NCBI GenBank assembly: GCA_029262335.1
Contig: JAJCZQ010000028.1
Span: 1-64,000, forward strand
From: Deltaproteobacteria bacterium
GTDB taxonomy: Bacteria > Desulfobacterota_D > UBA1144 > Nemesobacterales > JAJCZQ01
Reading direction: 5' to 3'
Length of the DNA stretch: 64,000 bases
Part shown: positions 8,199 through 17,697 of the stretch, piece after piece
Layout: every line of letters begins with the position of its first letter
Position numbering within the stretch: the first letter of the stretch is position 1
Notes under the pieces: model-generated
Database searches by the model: none
What the model was told of the DNA's origin: nothing
What the model saw: only the letters and a program-made list of their open reading frames with translations
Program-made: the position numbers and the translations under genes

Positions 8199-9842
8199 TT
8201 ATACAAGTTCACAGGTTAGATTCTGAAGTTCATCAATTAATACCTTTTCATTTTCAGAGTAATCAACCGGCACTTCGACAATATGAACACCTTTTGAATT
8301 GAGACATTCGTCGAGTATGGTAAAAAGCTCCTTATTACTTCCCACTCTTTTACCGCATGCCCCGTAACTCTCTGCATATTTTACAAAATCCGGGTTACCG
8401 TAATCAAGCCCAAAATCATCAAAACCCATGCCGGCCTGTTTCCATTTAATCATGCCGTAAGCATTATCACGGAGAATAACCACTACGAGGTCAAGCCCAA
8501 GCCTTACAGCTGTCTCAATCTCCTGAGAGTTCATCATAAACCCGCCGTCACCACAGATAGTAAGTACCTTTTTGTCCGGCTTTACAATCTTTGCACCTAT
8601 TGCAGAGGCAAGCCCCGCACCCATAGTTGCAAGTGCATTATCCAGTAATATCGTATTTGGATGGTAAGCCTGGTAATTCCTGGCAAACCATATTTTATAC
8701 ACTCCGTTATCGAGTGTAATAATCCCGTCATCAGGCATCACTTCCCTGATGTCAGCTACAATTTTTTGAGGTATTATTGGAAAACCGTCATCATCGGCCT
8801 TTGAATATATATGGTCATCAAGCCCTTTTTTGATATGGGCAAATCCTTCGGGACATGCAATTTCCCTGTCACCAAGTGTCTTGTGAATAGCGTCAATAGA
8901 TTTTGCAATATCGCCCACAACTTCTACCTGAGGGAAATAAACATCGTCTACGGTAGCCCCAAAATTATTAACATGAATTACCTCAACACCTCCCGGGTGC
9001 ATAAAGAAAGGCGGCTTTTCAATTACATCATGGCCAACATTAATGATCAGATCAGCCTGGGACACAGCACAGTGAAGGTAATCATTATCAGACAGTGCGG
9101 CAGTACCCAGGTACTTGTGGCTTCGTTCATCTACTACGCCTTTTCCCATCTGGGTATTAAAAAAGAATATTCCGGTTTCATGTATGAATTTTTTTAAAGA
9201 CTGTGCAACCCTGTTCCGGTTTGCTGCGGCACCTATTAATAAAAGTGGTTTCTTTGCTTTTAAAATATATTTAACGGCTTCATCTATTGATTCCTGGTTT
9301 GCTTCAGGCCTCATTGAAAAAGAACTTGTAAAAAAATGTTCCTGGGCATCTTCAGATGCAATATCTTCGGGAAGCTCCAGATGGACTGCACCCGGCCTCT
9401 CTTCTTCCGCAATCCTTATGGATTCTCTTACAAGGCTCGGGATATTGTTTGCATCTACTACCTGTTTTGTAAATTTAGTAAGGGGCCTCATCATATCTAC
9501 TATGTCTACGATCTGGAACTGGCCCTGTTTACTTTTCTTGATTGGTTTTTGCCCGGTAATCATCATCATGGGCATTGCTCCAAGCTGAGCATAAGCAGCG
9601 GCCGTCATAAAGTTAGTAGCTCCGGGACCTAGTGTGGAGAGGCAAACACCTACTTTGCCAGTAAGCCTGCCGTATGTAGCTGCCATAAATCCAGCTGCCT
9701 GTTCATGTCGGGTTAGTATCAGTTTTATAGATGAATCTTTGAGTGAATTCAGAAAATCCAGGTTTTCTTCACCTGGTATCCCGAATATGTATTCAACTCC
9801 CTCATTCTCAAGTGCTTTAACAAAAATATCAGATCCTTTCAT
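8199..9842 (-). CDS. Acetolactate synthase-type TPP enzyme
   Basis: This 547-residue ThDP enzyme resembles catabolic acetolactate synthases and IlvB, which condense two pyruvates to acetolactate. Glu47 in T-R-H-E-Q-A-A is the activating glutamate. The cofactor motif reads G-D-G-G-F-M-M-N-S-Q-E in the C-terminal third, followed by D-N-A-Y-G-M. The ATG at 9842 has a GAGAGGG site upstream. No small-subunit (ilvN) gene is adjacent, which suits a single-subunit enzyme. It heads an apparent operon with an aldehyde dehydrogenase and possibly lepA. It is clearly different in sequence from the other TPP enzyme at 2201-3886. The exact reaction is not fixed by the sequence. Confidence 0.87.
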   Translation of the reverse strand: MKGSDIFVKALENEGVEYIFGIPGEENLDFLNSLKDSSIKLILTRHEQAAGFMAATYGRLTGKVGVCLSTLGPGATNFMTAAAYAQLGAMPMMMITGQKPIKKSKQGQFQIVDIVDMMRPLTKFTKQVVDANNIPSLVRESIRIAEEERPGAVHLELPEDIASEDAQEHFFTSSFSMRPEANQESIDEAVKYILKAKKPLLLIGAAANRNRVAQSLKKFIHETGIFFFNTQMGKGVVDERSHKYLGTAALSDNDYLHCAVSQADLIINVGHDVIEKPPFFMHPGGVEVIHVNNFGATVDDVYFPQVEVVGDIAKSIDAIHKTLGDREIACPEGFAHIKKGLDDHIYSKADDDGFPIIPQKIVADIREVMPDDGIITLDNGVYKIWFARNYQAYHPNTILLDNALATMGAGLASAIGAKIVKPDKKVLTICGDGGFMMNSQEIETAVRLGLDLVVVILRDNAYGMIKWKQAGMGFDDFGLDYGNPDFVKYAESYGACGKRVGSNKELFTILDECLNSKGVHIVEVPVDYSENEKVLIDELQNLTCELV

Positions 9843-10057
9843 AACTTAACTACCCTCTCTATAAAAAATTTTTCAACCCGAAATTCATATCTTTCTTTAT
9901 AAAACCACAATCCCGCAAACTACGTAGATAAATATACATACAGGAAATAAACATTATTATAAATATGTACGTAAAACATTAATTCAAAGATCTATACAAT
10001 TATTATAGTTAAGTTTAATTAAGAATAGGTTAAATTTAAATAACATTGGGAAATGCC

Positions 10058-10561
10058 ATGAAAAAACTAATTATCATATGTTTAATTATCTTTGGTTCCA
10101 TATCCATGAAAAACCTTTTAAGTGATGAACCACCCGGCAATCTGCCCGAAGGCGTAATGGGACTCACAAAGGAAGAATGGAAAGAAAAACTCACAAAACA
10201 GGAATATAAAATACTTTGGGAGAAAGGCACAGAATGGGCCTATACCGGTGATTTGCTCTATAATAAGGAAACAGGTGTTTATGTAACTGCCGGATGTAAA
10301 CAGCCTGTGTTTAGTTCAGAACATAAGTTTAACTCCGGTACAGGCTGGCCAAGCTTTTGGCAGCCAATATCCGAAGATGCTGTTAAATTAATACCTGACA
10401 ACAAGCTTGGATATACAAGGTGGGAAGTAGTTTCAAGTAAATGCGGTGAACACCTTGGGCATGTATTTGATGACGGCCCTAAGCCAACAGGGAAGAGGTA
10501 CTGTATAAATTCTGCCGCACTTGATTTTGAAGCTAAGCCTGAAGCTAAATCAGAAAAGTAA
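10058..10561 (+). CDS. msrB: Exported peptide-methionine (R)-S-oxide reductase
   Basis: MsrB reduces the R form of methionine sulfoxide in proteins. The 167-residue protein begins with a hydrophobic N-terminus of about 20 residues, so it is probably exported or membrane-anchored. The fold is shown by W-P-S-F, H-L-G-H-V-F-D-D-G-P, and R-Y-C-I-N-S-A-A-L with the catalytic Cys149. The two CxxC zinc motifs of the E. coli type are each reduced to one cysteine (V-T-A-G-C and S-S-K-C), and the usual Cys in G-C-G-W-P is Thr. I start at the ATG at 10058; a TTG four codons earlier is possible. It converges on the DUF2207 gene with 2 bp between stop codons. Confidence 0.93.
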   Translation: MKKLIIICLIIFGSISMKNLLSDEPPGNLPEGVMGLTKEEWKEKLTKQEYKILWEKGTEWAYTGDLLYNKETGVYVTAGCKQPVFSSEHKFNSGTGWPSFWQPISEDAVKLIPDNKLGYTRWEVVSSKCGEHLGHVFDDGPKPTGKRYCINSAALDFEAKPEAKSEK

Positions 10562-10563
10562 TT

Positions 10564-12303
10564 TTACCAGCTTCCACCGCCGCCGCCGCCGAAACCGCCG
10601 CCGCTAAAACCTCCCCCGCCAAATCCGCCGCCCATACTTATGGACCTGCCCCCGCTCGAGTTTCTTGGTGAGGAATAAAAGGACTTATTCATAATGCTTA
10701 TGCTTCTTCCAAGGTCATTTACAAAAATATGCGGGCTGAAACCATGAGAATATCTCCCTGAGGAATACCAGTCGGGAGGTTCCTGAAACATTCCACTGAA
10801 CGCTTCGGCCCACTTTTCTTCAAGGCCGAATATTAATGCATAAGGTAGAACGCGGTCAAAAATAGCAGGGTCTTCATCTGCAAGCATTTTAATCCTGTCT
10901 TTTTCTGCCCTGTCTATAAACTCCCGGAAACCAAGCAGGTGATGGTTCACAGTCACGCCTTTCCTGGTTTTCCTGGGCATATATTTTGAAAAATAAACAA
11001 TCATAAAACCGCTTAACGCGAATATTAACTTCGGTATAAGTGTGGGTAATATAAATAAGGCGCTGAATATTATTATCATACCAACGGCCTTGTATGTTGC
11101 CCTTATCCTGTCCGGGTTTGAAAGAAAATAACTCTTTTCGACCAGCTGATGGTAGATGGAATTCTTGATTGATTTTAAATTTGCATAGAAATTATTCTTT
11201 AAATCTGAAATTAGTACATCCGACTGGCCTGACCGAAACAATGCCTCCATTATTTTTATCTCATGTGGCATAAGCTCATCTGTTGTTTTCTGCGCAGTTT
11301 TAATAAGCTTGTAGTCCCTGTCGGAAAGGAAAAGGTATTTTGTAGTCTCTATCTCTTCTATTCTTAAGTACCCCCTAACCGCAAGGTCTATGACAGTGGA
11401 AGTCAGGTCAATCATATCCGCCTTTTCATCGTACAATGTCCCGGCTTCTGCGGGGGTTAAGTCCGGCGGAGGTTCATAGCGGACAGCAATTGGCATATTC
11501 TTATAGGGGTCTCTTCCAAATTTAGACCAGATAAAAAATAGTATTAATGCAGTAAAAAACGGGACTGTATAAATAAGGTTGTCCCTGATAAACCACAACC
11601 ATTCCTGAAGCCTGGAAGGGCCTTTAACAATTCCTTTGGGAAACCCTAATACAATAGAAATGCCCTGGTAAGGATTCAGCTCTCCGTCACTTTTGTATAC
11701 AACGCTGTCCGGGCTGGAGTTAAAAGTACAGTTCTTATCAGTAGAGCCAAACCTGCCTGTAAAGCATTCCATTTTGAGTTCAGATGGGATATCCGCTTCA
11801 AAATAAATATGAGCTGAACTTTTTACTATCGGGAGGTTCCATTCATTCCCGGTTACGTTCCAGAAGAACTCATCATATTCATCAAAATCTCTTAATACTT
11901 TTTTTACAAAATACTCAATCCTGTAATCTTTTATTCCTGTTACAGTTTTGTCCGGGTCTCCAATTTTTATCTCTAAATTTCCGTTACTTTCATTAACACG
12001 GTATTTATAAGCATTACCTTCAAAATCTGTAACACCTCTGACATCTATCCTTAGATTATAGTTGTTCCGGCCAAGCTTATACTTATAGGGGATTTTTCGA
12101 ATTATGCCGTGACGCTCTCCGGCTGGAAACTGGTACTCTATATTCTCCTCAACCCTTACCACCCCGGAATCGGGAATATATATATCAACATCAAAACTGT
12201 TAATCTGTTCTGATGGCGACGCAAAAACAAATAAAGGTAAAAGAAAAAATAAGATTAATGAGTAGACTAATTTCGTAATATTAAGCAAGCCGGTATTAAC
12301 CAA
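10564..12303 (-). CDS. DUF2207 membrane protein with glycine-rich tail
   Basis: This 579-residue protein has an N-terminal signal or anchor segment and a large beta-rich extracytoplasmic DUF2207 region (about residues 30-230, including R-H-G-I-I-R-K-I-P-Y). A membrane segment follows near 240-260, then a cytosolic stretch, further hydrophobic segments near 400-430, and a C-terminal tail of GGG-F/S repeats ending G-G-G-G-S-W. DUF2207 proteins commonly sit beside lemA, as here; their role is poorly defined but linked to the envelope. The start is a TTG at 12303 with GAGGT directly upstream, overlapping the end of lemA by 8 bp, so translation is probably coupled. Confidence 0.9.
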   Translation of the reverse strand: MVNTGLLNITKLVYSLILFFLLPLFVFASPSEQINSFDVDIYIPDSGVVRVEENIEYQFPAGERHGIIRKIPYKYKLGRNNYNLRIDVRGVTDFEGNAYKYRVNESNGNLEIKIGDPDKTVTGIKDYRIEYFVKKVLRDFDEYDEFFWNVTGNEWNLPIVKSSAHIYFEADIPSELKMECFTGRFGSTDKNCTFNSSPDSVVYKSDGELNPYQGISIVLGFPKGIVKGPSRLQEWLWFIRDNLIYTVPFFTALILFFIWSKFGRDPYKNMPIAVRYEPPPDLTPAEAGTLYDEKADMIDLTSTVIDLAVRGYLRIEEIETTKYLFLSDRDYKLIKTAQKTTDELMPHEIKIMEALFRSGQSDVLISDLKNNFYANLKSIKNSIYHQLVEKSYFLSNPDRIRATYKAVGMIIIFSALFILPTLIPKLIFALSGFMIVYFSKYMPRKTRKGVTVNHHLLGFREFIDRAEKDRIKMLADEDPAIFDRVLPYALIFGLEEKWAEAFSGMFQEPPDWYSSGRYSHGFSPHIFVNDLGRSISIMNKSFYSSPRNSSGGRSISMGGGFGGGGFSGGGFGGGGGGSW

Positions 12304-12850
12304 AACTTACCTCAGGGTTTTTTCTTTCTTCAGTTGAATCAAGCTCGAAATACTCTTTCTTTTTAAAACCAAAATTGTTTGCCACTATATTGCTTGGCAC
12401 TGATTCTATCTTGGTATTAAGGTCTCTCACAACGGCGTTGTAGTATCTTCGGGCAAGCTGTATTTTTTCCTCTATTTCGGATAGTTCATTCTGAAAATCC
12501 AGGAAATTCTGATTGGCTTTAAGGTCCGGATAGTTTTCGGAAAGTGCAAAGAGGCTTTTAAGTGTGGCTGAAAGGAAATTTTCACTTTCTGCTTTTTTCT
12601 CAGGAGAAGATGCACCCATTGCCATGTTTCTTGCCTGGACAACCTTTTCAAATGTTTCCTTTTCGTGGGAAGCATAACCCTTAACTGTTTCCACAAGATT
12701 GGGAATCAGGTCATATCTTCTTTTAAGCTGGACATCCACATCAGACCAAGCCTGTTCGGAGGTGTTTCTGAGCTTTACTAAACTGTTATAGATTGATACG
12801 AAAAAAACAACTACTGCTGCAATTAATCCAAGTACTATTAAACCGGTCAT
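12296..12850 (-). CDS. lemA: LemA family protein
   Basis: LemA proteins are small helical proteins with one N-terminal membrane segment; their function is not settled. Here residues 1-20 are hydrophobic, followed by the family hallmark N-S-L-V-K-L-R-N, the W-S-D-V-D-V-Q-L-K-R-R-Y-D-L-I-P-N-L-V block and the A-R-R-Y-Y-N-A-V-V-R-D segment. The 184-residue length is typical. The ATG at 12850 follows GGAGGTAAG. It is the first gene of a two-gene operon with the DUF2207 protein. Confidence 0.97.
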   Translation of the reverse strand: MTGLIVLGLIAAVVVFFVSIYNSLVKLRNTSEQAWSDVDVQLKRRYDLIPNLVETVKGYASHEKETFEKVVQARNMAMGASSPEKKAESENFLSATLKSLFALSENYPDLKANQNFLDFQNELSEIEEKIQLARRYYNAVVRDLNTKIESVPSNIVANNFGFKKKEYFELDSTEERKNPEVSFG

Positions 12851-12981
12851 AACACTTACCTCCAGTTTTTAATAACATAATAATACAGGAACATGCTTAA
12901 TCAATGAAATCATCAAAACAGTCTTGAGATTAATTTAGCAGTTGTTGGCAATTTCAGGGATGAGCATTTAGCCATATGGCT

Positions 12982-14199
12982 TTACCAAAGTGGATTAAAA
13001 ACAAGGCCTGATAATATCTTGGGATAAAAATATGTTGTTTTATGGGGCATTTTCACATTATCCAGAACTACCTCAAAGATATCATCCGCATTTAGCTTTG
13101 GAAGCAGGAAGCCTCCCTGGTATTCACCGGAATTAACAAGTGAGGAAAGTTCGGAATCAAACTTTGTATAAAGAATCCCGGCGTCCTCTTCGTTAATGTA
13201 GTTTTTAAAAATGATGTTGTGAAGGACCATCACTGCGAGGTTCTCATAGTTTTTCGCAAGTTTGTTTTTTAATTTTAATTTATATTTTTTATCCGAATCA
13301 GCACTTATATATACCATTTCGTCAAATTCCAGGCTATTTACATCAAGTGCTGGAGTCTCTTCTATATCAAACAGTTCTTCAAGCTTTGAAAGTAATGCCG
13401 CCCCTTCGATCCCGAGTTTTTTAACCGCCCTGTGAGTTGGGTTGATAATAAGGCCGTCACCACCGCCCCTTGAAAGGTACATCATAACGTAGTCATATGG
13501 CTTTGTACCTGAATTTTCCCCGAATTTTTCCCTTTGCTGGTTCCTGTAGTTAAGCGCGGTCTCATACCTGTGATGGCCATCTGCAATAAGAAGATTATTT
13601 GTTGTCAGGCCTTCTGATACCTTTGCTATAATCTCCGGATCGGTAATTTTCCAGAATGTATTCTTTACTCCATCATCGGTTGTTACACTGATAATCGGAT
13701 CAGAAATATTACTTTCTATTAAATTTTCAACAGCGCCGCCGTCATCCGAATATACCGAAAATACCTGGCTCAGGTTTGCATTACATGCGGTTGTAAGCTT
13801 AAGCCTGTCTTCCTTATGTTTTCTAAATGTCTGTTCATGAGGGAGAACTACATTTTCATCAAAATCAGCTACCTTTACGGCCGCTATAAACCCCCTGCGC
13901 GTATAACTCGTTCCTTCAAATTCAAACTCCTGGTAATATGGATAAATCGCAGGTTCTTCTTCATTTATCAATACAGAATGTTCAAGCCATTCATTAAATG
14001 TTTTGCTGGCATTGCTGTAACGCTCCTCACCCTCGCCTTTTGCAAGAATCAGCCTGATAACATTGTTCGGGTCTTTATCATAAAGCTGATTTTGCTCTTC
14101 ACCGTTTATAACATCATAAGGCGGAGCCACAATTGATTCGTAGTCATTTATCTTTTCCGGGTTATACCTTATACCCTTGAAACCTTTAACTGTTGCCAC
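12982..14199 (-). CDS. DUF1015 family protein
   Basis: This 405-residue protein matches DUF1015 along its length. The N-terminus carries F-K-G-I-R-Y-N and V-A-P-P-Y-D-V-I, a middle block R-G-F-I-A-A-V-K and H-E-Q-T-F-R-K-H-K-E-D-R, then I-A-D-G-H-H-R-Y-E-T-A. The last motif, rich in Asp and His, looks like a metal or nucleotide site. The family is widespread and often annotated as HTH or Ser-kinase-like without experimental basis. It overlaps the Sua5-type gene by 14 bp, so the pair is translationally coupled. No function can be given. Confidence 0.9.
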   Translation of the reverse strand: MATVKGFKGIRYNPEKINDYESIVAPPYDVINGEEQNQLYDKDPNNVIRLILAKGEGEERYSNASKTFNEWLEHSVLINEEEPAIYPYYQEFEFEGTSYTRRGFIAAVKVADFDENVVLPHEQTFRKHKEDRLKLTTACNANLSQVFSVYSDDGGAVENLIESNISDPIISVTTDDGVKNTFWKITDPEIIAKVSEGLTTNNLLIADGHHRYETALNYRNQQREKFGENSGTKPYDYVMMYLSRGGGDGLIINPTHRAVKKLGIEGAALLSKLEELFDIEETPALDVNSLEFDEMVYISADSDKKYKLKLKNKLAKNYENLAVMVLHNIIFKNYINEEDAGILYTKFDSELSSLVNSGEYQGGFLLPKLNADDIFEVVLDNVKMPHKTTYFYPKILSGLVFNPLW

Positions 14200-14821
14200 T
14201 TAAAAACTCCTTGAGATCTTCTTTTTTTATGTCGCCCTCTCTTAAAAGCCGGGGCGGAGTAGATGTAATGTCGATAATACTTGAACCGTTTGAATGGGGT
14301 AGATTACCGGAATCGATTATAAGATCAACTTTATTATCAAAGAGCTTAATTATCTGCTCGGATGAATAGGTATTTTCTTCACCGCTCATGTTTGCACTTG
14401 TGGAAACAATGGGAGTATCAATATAAGTAAACAGTTCTTTTACAAACGGGTTTGTGGATATTCTGACACCAATTTTATCAGTACCTGCTGAAATTTCACC
14501 GGGCAGTTCGCCCTTTTGGTCAAAAATTATAGTTACCGGGTCCTGTATAAATTTGTCTGCATTATTCATAACAATTTGCGGAACAATAAAATATTTTTCC
14601 AGCATCGCAAGGTCACTAACAAGCAGTATAAAGGGTTTTCCGCGTGCTCTTTCCTTTACTTTGAATATTTCATTGATAGCATTTGTATCTGTTGCATAGG
14701 ACCCTATACCATAAAGTGTCTCGGTGGGATAAATAATTACCCCGCCTTTTTTCAGGACTTCTGAGGTATTACGATAGATATTATTATCGTTAATTGTAAT
14801 AATTTTTGTATTTTTGTGCAT
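14186..14821 (-). CDS. Sua5/YciO/YrdC-type L-threonylcarbamoyladenylate synthase
   Basis: This family makes threonylcarbamoyl-AMP from threonine, bicarbonate and ATP for t6A modification of ANN-decoding tRNAs. The 211-residue protein shows G-G-V-I-I-Y-P-T-E-T-L-Y-G, K-V-K-E-R-A-R-G-K-P-F, G-V-R-I-S-T-N-P and S-T-S-A-N-M-S-G-E, which build the YrdC nucleotide pocket. It lacks the C-terminal Sua5 domain, so it is the short form. I chose the ATG at 14821; a TTG at 14854 would add 11 residues. It precedes, and overlaps, the DUF1015 gene. Confidence 0.93.
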   Translation of the reverse strand: MHKNTKIITINDNNIYRNTSEVLKKGGVIIYPTETLYGIGSYATDTNAINEIFKVKERARGKPFILLVSDLAMLEKYFIVPQIVMNNADKFIQDPVTIIFDQKGELPGEISAGTDKIGVRISTNPFVKELFTYIDTPIVSTSANMSGEENTYSSEQIIKLFDNKVDLIIDSGNLPHSNGSSIIDITSTPPRLLREGDIKKEDLKEFLSGNS

Positions 14822-14896
14822 AATATTAATGACCTGAATTAATTGTTTTAACAATAATCAATCAATAATATATATTGATATAATTAGAATTGAAAA

Positions 14897-16360
14897 ATGA
14901 ATGCAAATTATGACGTAATTAAAAAAAGACTGGAAGCTATACTTGAGCCGGAATCTTTCATGCACAAAGAGGAAGAAATTATAGCTTTTGAGTGTGACGC
15001 TTTGACATATTACAGGGTAAAACCCGTATTTGTGGTGCTCCCTTCCACAAACCGTCAGGTATCTGAAATCATAAAAGTATGTGATGAATACGACATGCCG
15101 TTTGTCCCAAGAGGCGCAGGGACAGGCCTCTCCGGCGGGGCACTGCCTGTAGATGATGGTGTACTAATATCACTTGCAAAAATGAATCAGATCCTTGAAA
15201 TTGATATCCCGAACAGGCTTGTAGTTGTTCAGCCGGGTGTCATAAACAGGTCTGTAAGCGAAGCAGTAGACGGGTTTGGTTATTATTATGCCCCTGACCC
15301 ATCAAGCCAGATAGTCTGTACGATAGGCGGCAATGTTGCAGAAAACTCCGGCGGAGTGCACTGCCTAAAATACGGCGTTACAACCAACCACATACTTGGA
15401 CTTGAGATGGTATTGCCAAACGGTGAGATAGTCGAGCTTGGCGGCAAAAACCAGGAATATCCCGGCTATGACCTGCTAAGTATTGTTGTCGGGTCAGAAG
15501 GCCTTCTGGGGATTGTAACAAAGGTTATTCTTAAAATTTCGAAAAAACCCCAATTAGTAAAAACCCTTTTCGCCTCCTTTGATAAAATCGAAAATGCAGG
15601 ATCATCTGTATCCGGAATTATTTCAAACGGGATAATACCGGCAGGTATGGAAATAATGGACAACACCTGTATTAAGGCAGTACAGATTTCAGTAAAAGCC
15701 GGCTACCCTGAAGATGCAGAATCAATACTCTTAATCGAACTTGACGGCCCAACCGCAGAAGTTGAGGCCCAGCTGCCAATTGTCGAAAATGTGCTTAGAG
15801 AAAACTCTGCTATTCAAATTAAAATAGCAAAAGATGAAACAGAAAGAGAGCTTTTCTGGAAAGGAAGGAAAAGTGCTTTTGCCGCAATGGGAAGGGTCAG
15901 CCCGGACTACTACGTACAGGACGGGGTTATCCCCCGAAACAAACTTGCAGAAGTTCTTACAAAAACAAAACAGTTAAGTGAAGAATACGGCTTTACAATT
16001 GCAAATGTATTTCATGCAGGTGACGGAAACCTTCACCCGCTTATTCTTTTTAATTCTGAAAACGAAGGTGAATTTGAGAAAGTTGAAAGGCTTGCAGGTG
16101 AAATACTAAGGATATGCGTGGAGGCCGGCGGCAGTATTACCGGCGAGCATGGTGTTGGTTTTGACAAAAAGGGCTATATACCGCTTATGTTTAATGAAGA
16201 TGACCTTGATACAATGCAGCTTATAAGCTGCACCTTTGATACAAAGGGTCTATGCAACCCCGGAAAGCTGTTTCCAACTCCAAGGTCCTGTGCAGAACAC
16301 GGGATGACTAAAGAAAGGGCATTAGAACTTGAAAATAAAGTTGAGGGCGAACTATTTTAG
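14897..16360 (+). CDS. glcD: FAD-linked oxidase, glycolate oxidase subunit GlcD-like
   Basis: This is the catalytic FAD subunit of a glycolate oxidase-like or D-2-hydroxyacid dehydrogenase complex. In the 487-residue protein the FAD_binding_4 domain includes P-R-G-A-G-T-G-L-S-G-G near residues 74-84, followed by G-G-N-V-A-E-N-S-G-G and G-S-E-G-L-L-G. The C-terminal FAD-oxidase domain has the metal-site segment V-F-H-A-G-D-G-N-L-H-P and G-E-H-G-V-G. Length and order are typical. It opens a four-gene plus-strand operon (GlcD, GlcE-like, DUF3891, GlcF). A D-lactate substrate cannot be excluded. Confidence 0.95.
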   Translation: MNANYDVIKKRLEAILEPESFMHKEEEIIAFECDALTYYRVKPVFVVLPSTNRQVSEIIKVCDEYDMPFVPRGAGTGLSGGALPVDDGVLISLAKMNQILEIDIPNRLVVVQPGVINRSVSEAVDGFGYYYAPDPSSQIVCTIGGNVAENSGGVHCLKYGVTTNHILGLEMVLPNGEIVELGGKNQEYPGYDLLSIVVGSEGLLGIVTKVILKISKKPQLVKTLFASFDKIENAGSSVSGIISNGIIPAGMEIMDNTCIKAVQISVKAGYPEDAESILLIELDGPTAEVEAQLPIVENVLRENSAIQIKIAKDETERELFWKGRKSAFAAMGRVSPDYYVQDGVIPRNKLAEVLTKTKQLSEEYGFTIANVFHAGDGNLHPLILFNSENEGEFEKVERLAGEILRICVEAGGSITGEHGVGFDKKGYIPLMFNEDDLDTMQLISCTFDTKGLCNPGKLFPTPRSCAEHGMTKERALELENKVEGELF

Positions 16361-16375
16361 ATCAGAAATAATAAG

Positions 16376-17689
16376 ATGAAAATTAACGTTGATGATTTTA
16401 CAAAATTTCTAAGCCATGAGAACATTCACGCCCAAAGAAGTGAACTGTTAAAATTTCAGGTATTTAACAAACTTCCCTCAGTTGCAGTCTATCCCGAAAG
16501 TTATGAACAGGTCTCGGAAATTGTAAAATACTGCAATGAAAATGGCTATTCGGTAATACCTTTTGGAAGCTGCACAAAGGTTAATTTTGGAAACATCCCG
16601 ACAACTTATAATGTCGCACTGTCATTGGAAAAACTCAATAAGATTTTGGGGCATAATGAAGCAGATTTCATAATTACTGCTCAGGCAGGAGCCAAGTTTA
16701 AAGATTTACAGGACTTTCTCATCAGCAAGAATCAATTCGTAGCCCTTGATCCTCCCCAGATTGATAAAGGTGCGACGATAGGCGGAATAATCGCAACTAA
16801 TGACTACGGGCCATCAAGATTCAGATACGGCACTTTCAGGGAGCAGATAATTGAACTTGTGGCAGTTGGTACAGATGGAAAGATTTTCAAAGGCGGTGCA
16901 AAAGTAGTAAAGAATGTAGCCGGTTACGATATCCACAAACTTTTTGTTGGTTCCATGGGGACTCTCGGTATTATTCTGGAAGCTTCCATTAAACTCTATC
17001 CTGTCCAGGAAGAATCACTGACATTCATTACCGGTATAAGTGATGCCGGAATGCTGAGATCCTACATCAAAAAAATACTTGATGCAGACCTTGTTCTTTC
17101 TGCACTTGAGATAATGAACCCGGAACTTTCATCAGACATATTCAGACTTTCAGGAATAAGGCCGATAAATTTTCCCCATACACTTGTCCTTAGAATTGAA
17201 AATGTAAGGAAAGCCGTTATTGACCAGATGGAACTTGTAAAAAATATGTTAAACAGTGGTGGCCTGGAAGGTGCAGTCATCGAAAATGACAATCTTTTAT
17301 GGAGCTACCTGCGAGACTTCCCCTATGCCGGAGATAAAAACTGTATTGCATGTAAAGTTTCTGTAATGATCAATGAAATTCCGGGAGTTTTGGAATATAT
17401 ACAGGAATTTTCCGAAAACCTCGATATAAAAATATATTCATCAGCAAAAGCAGGAAACGGAATTGTTCAGCTTCTTATCGAAGGTGAAAACAAGGACCTT
17501 GAGATTGCAGTAAATCTTCTGAGAAGTTATTTGACCACCATGATGGGCTCGCTTGTTTACCAGCATGTACCTCACGATTTCGGTAAATTTAACACCTGGG
17601 GTGACCTTGGTGCCTCAAGTCATTTAATGCAGACTCTCAAGCAGAATTTTGACCCTAACAATATTCTTAACCCCGGAAGATTAATCTGA
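16376..17689 (+). CDS. glcE: FAD-binding oxidase subunit, GlcE-like
   Basis: This 437-residue protein has an FAD_binding_4 domain in the first 200 residues. It includes V-I-P-F-G-S-C-T-K (a weakened form of the GlcD P-R-G-A-G-T-G loop), G-G-I-I-A-T-N-D-Y-G and V-V-K-N-V-A-G-Y-D-I-H-K, the last being a strong GlcE signature. A C-terminal L-N-P-G-R-L-I closes the chain. In E. coli GlcE is a required second flavin-type subunit with GlcD and GlcF. It starts 15 bp after glcD. The specific symbol follows the context as much as the sequence. Confidence 0.88.
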   Translation: MKINVDDFTKFLSHENIHAQRSELLKFQVFNKLPSVAVYPESYEQVSEIVKYCNENGYSVIPFGSCTKVNFGNIPTTYNVALSLEKLNKILGHNEADFIITAQAGAKFKDLQDFLISKNQFVALDPPQIDKGATIGGIIATNDYGPSRFRYGTFREQIIELVAVGTDGKIFKGGAKVVKNVAGYDIHKLFVGSMGTLGIILEASIKLYPVQEESLTFITGISDAGMLRSYIKKILDADLVLSALEIMNPELSSDIFRLSGIRPINFPHTLVLRIENVRKAVIDQMELVKNMLNSGGLEGAVIENDNLLWSYLRDFPYAGDKNCIACKVSVMINEIPGVLEYIQEFSENLDIKIYSSAKAGNGIVQLLIEGENKDLEIAVNLLRSYLTTMMGSLVYQHVPHDFGKFNTWGDLGASSHLMQTLKQNFDPNNILNPGRLI

Positions 17690-17697
17690 CTTTTGCT

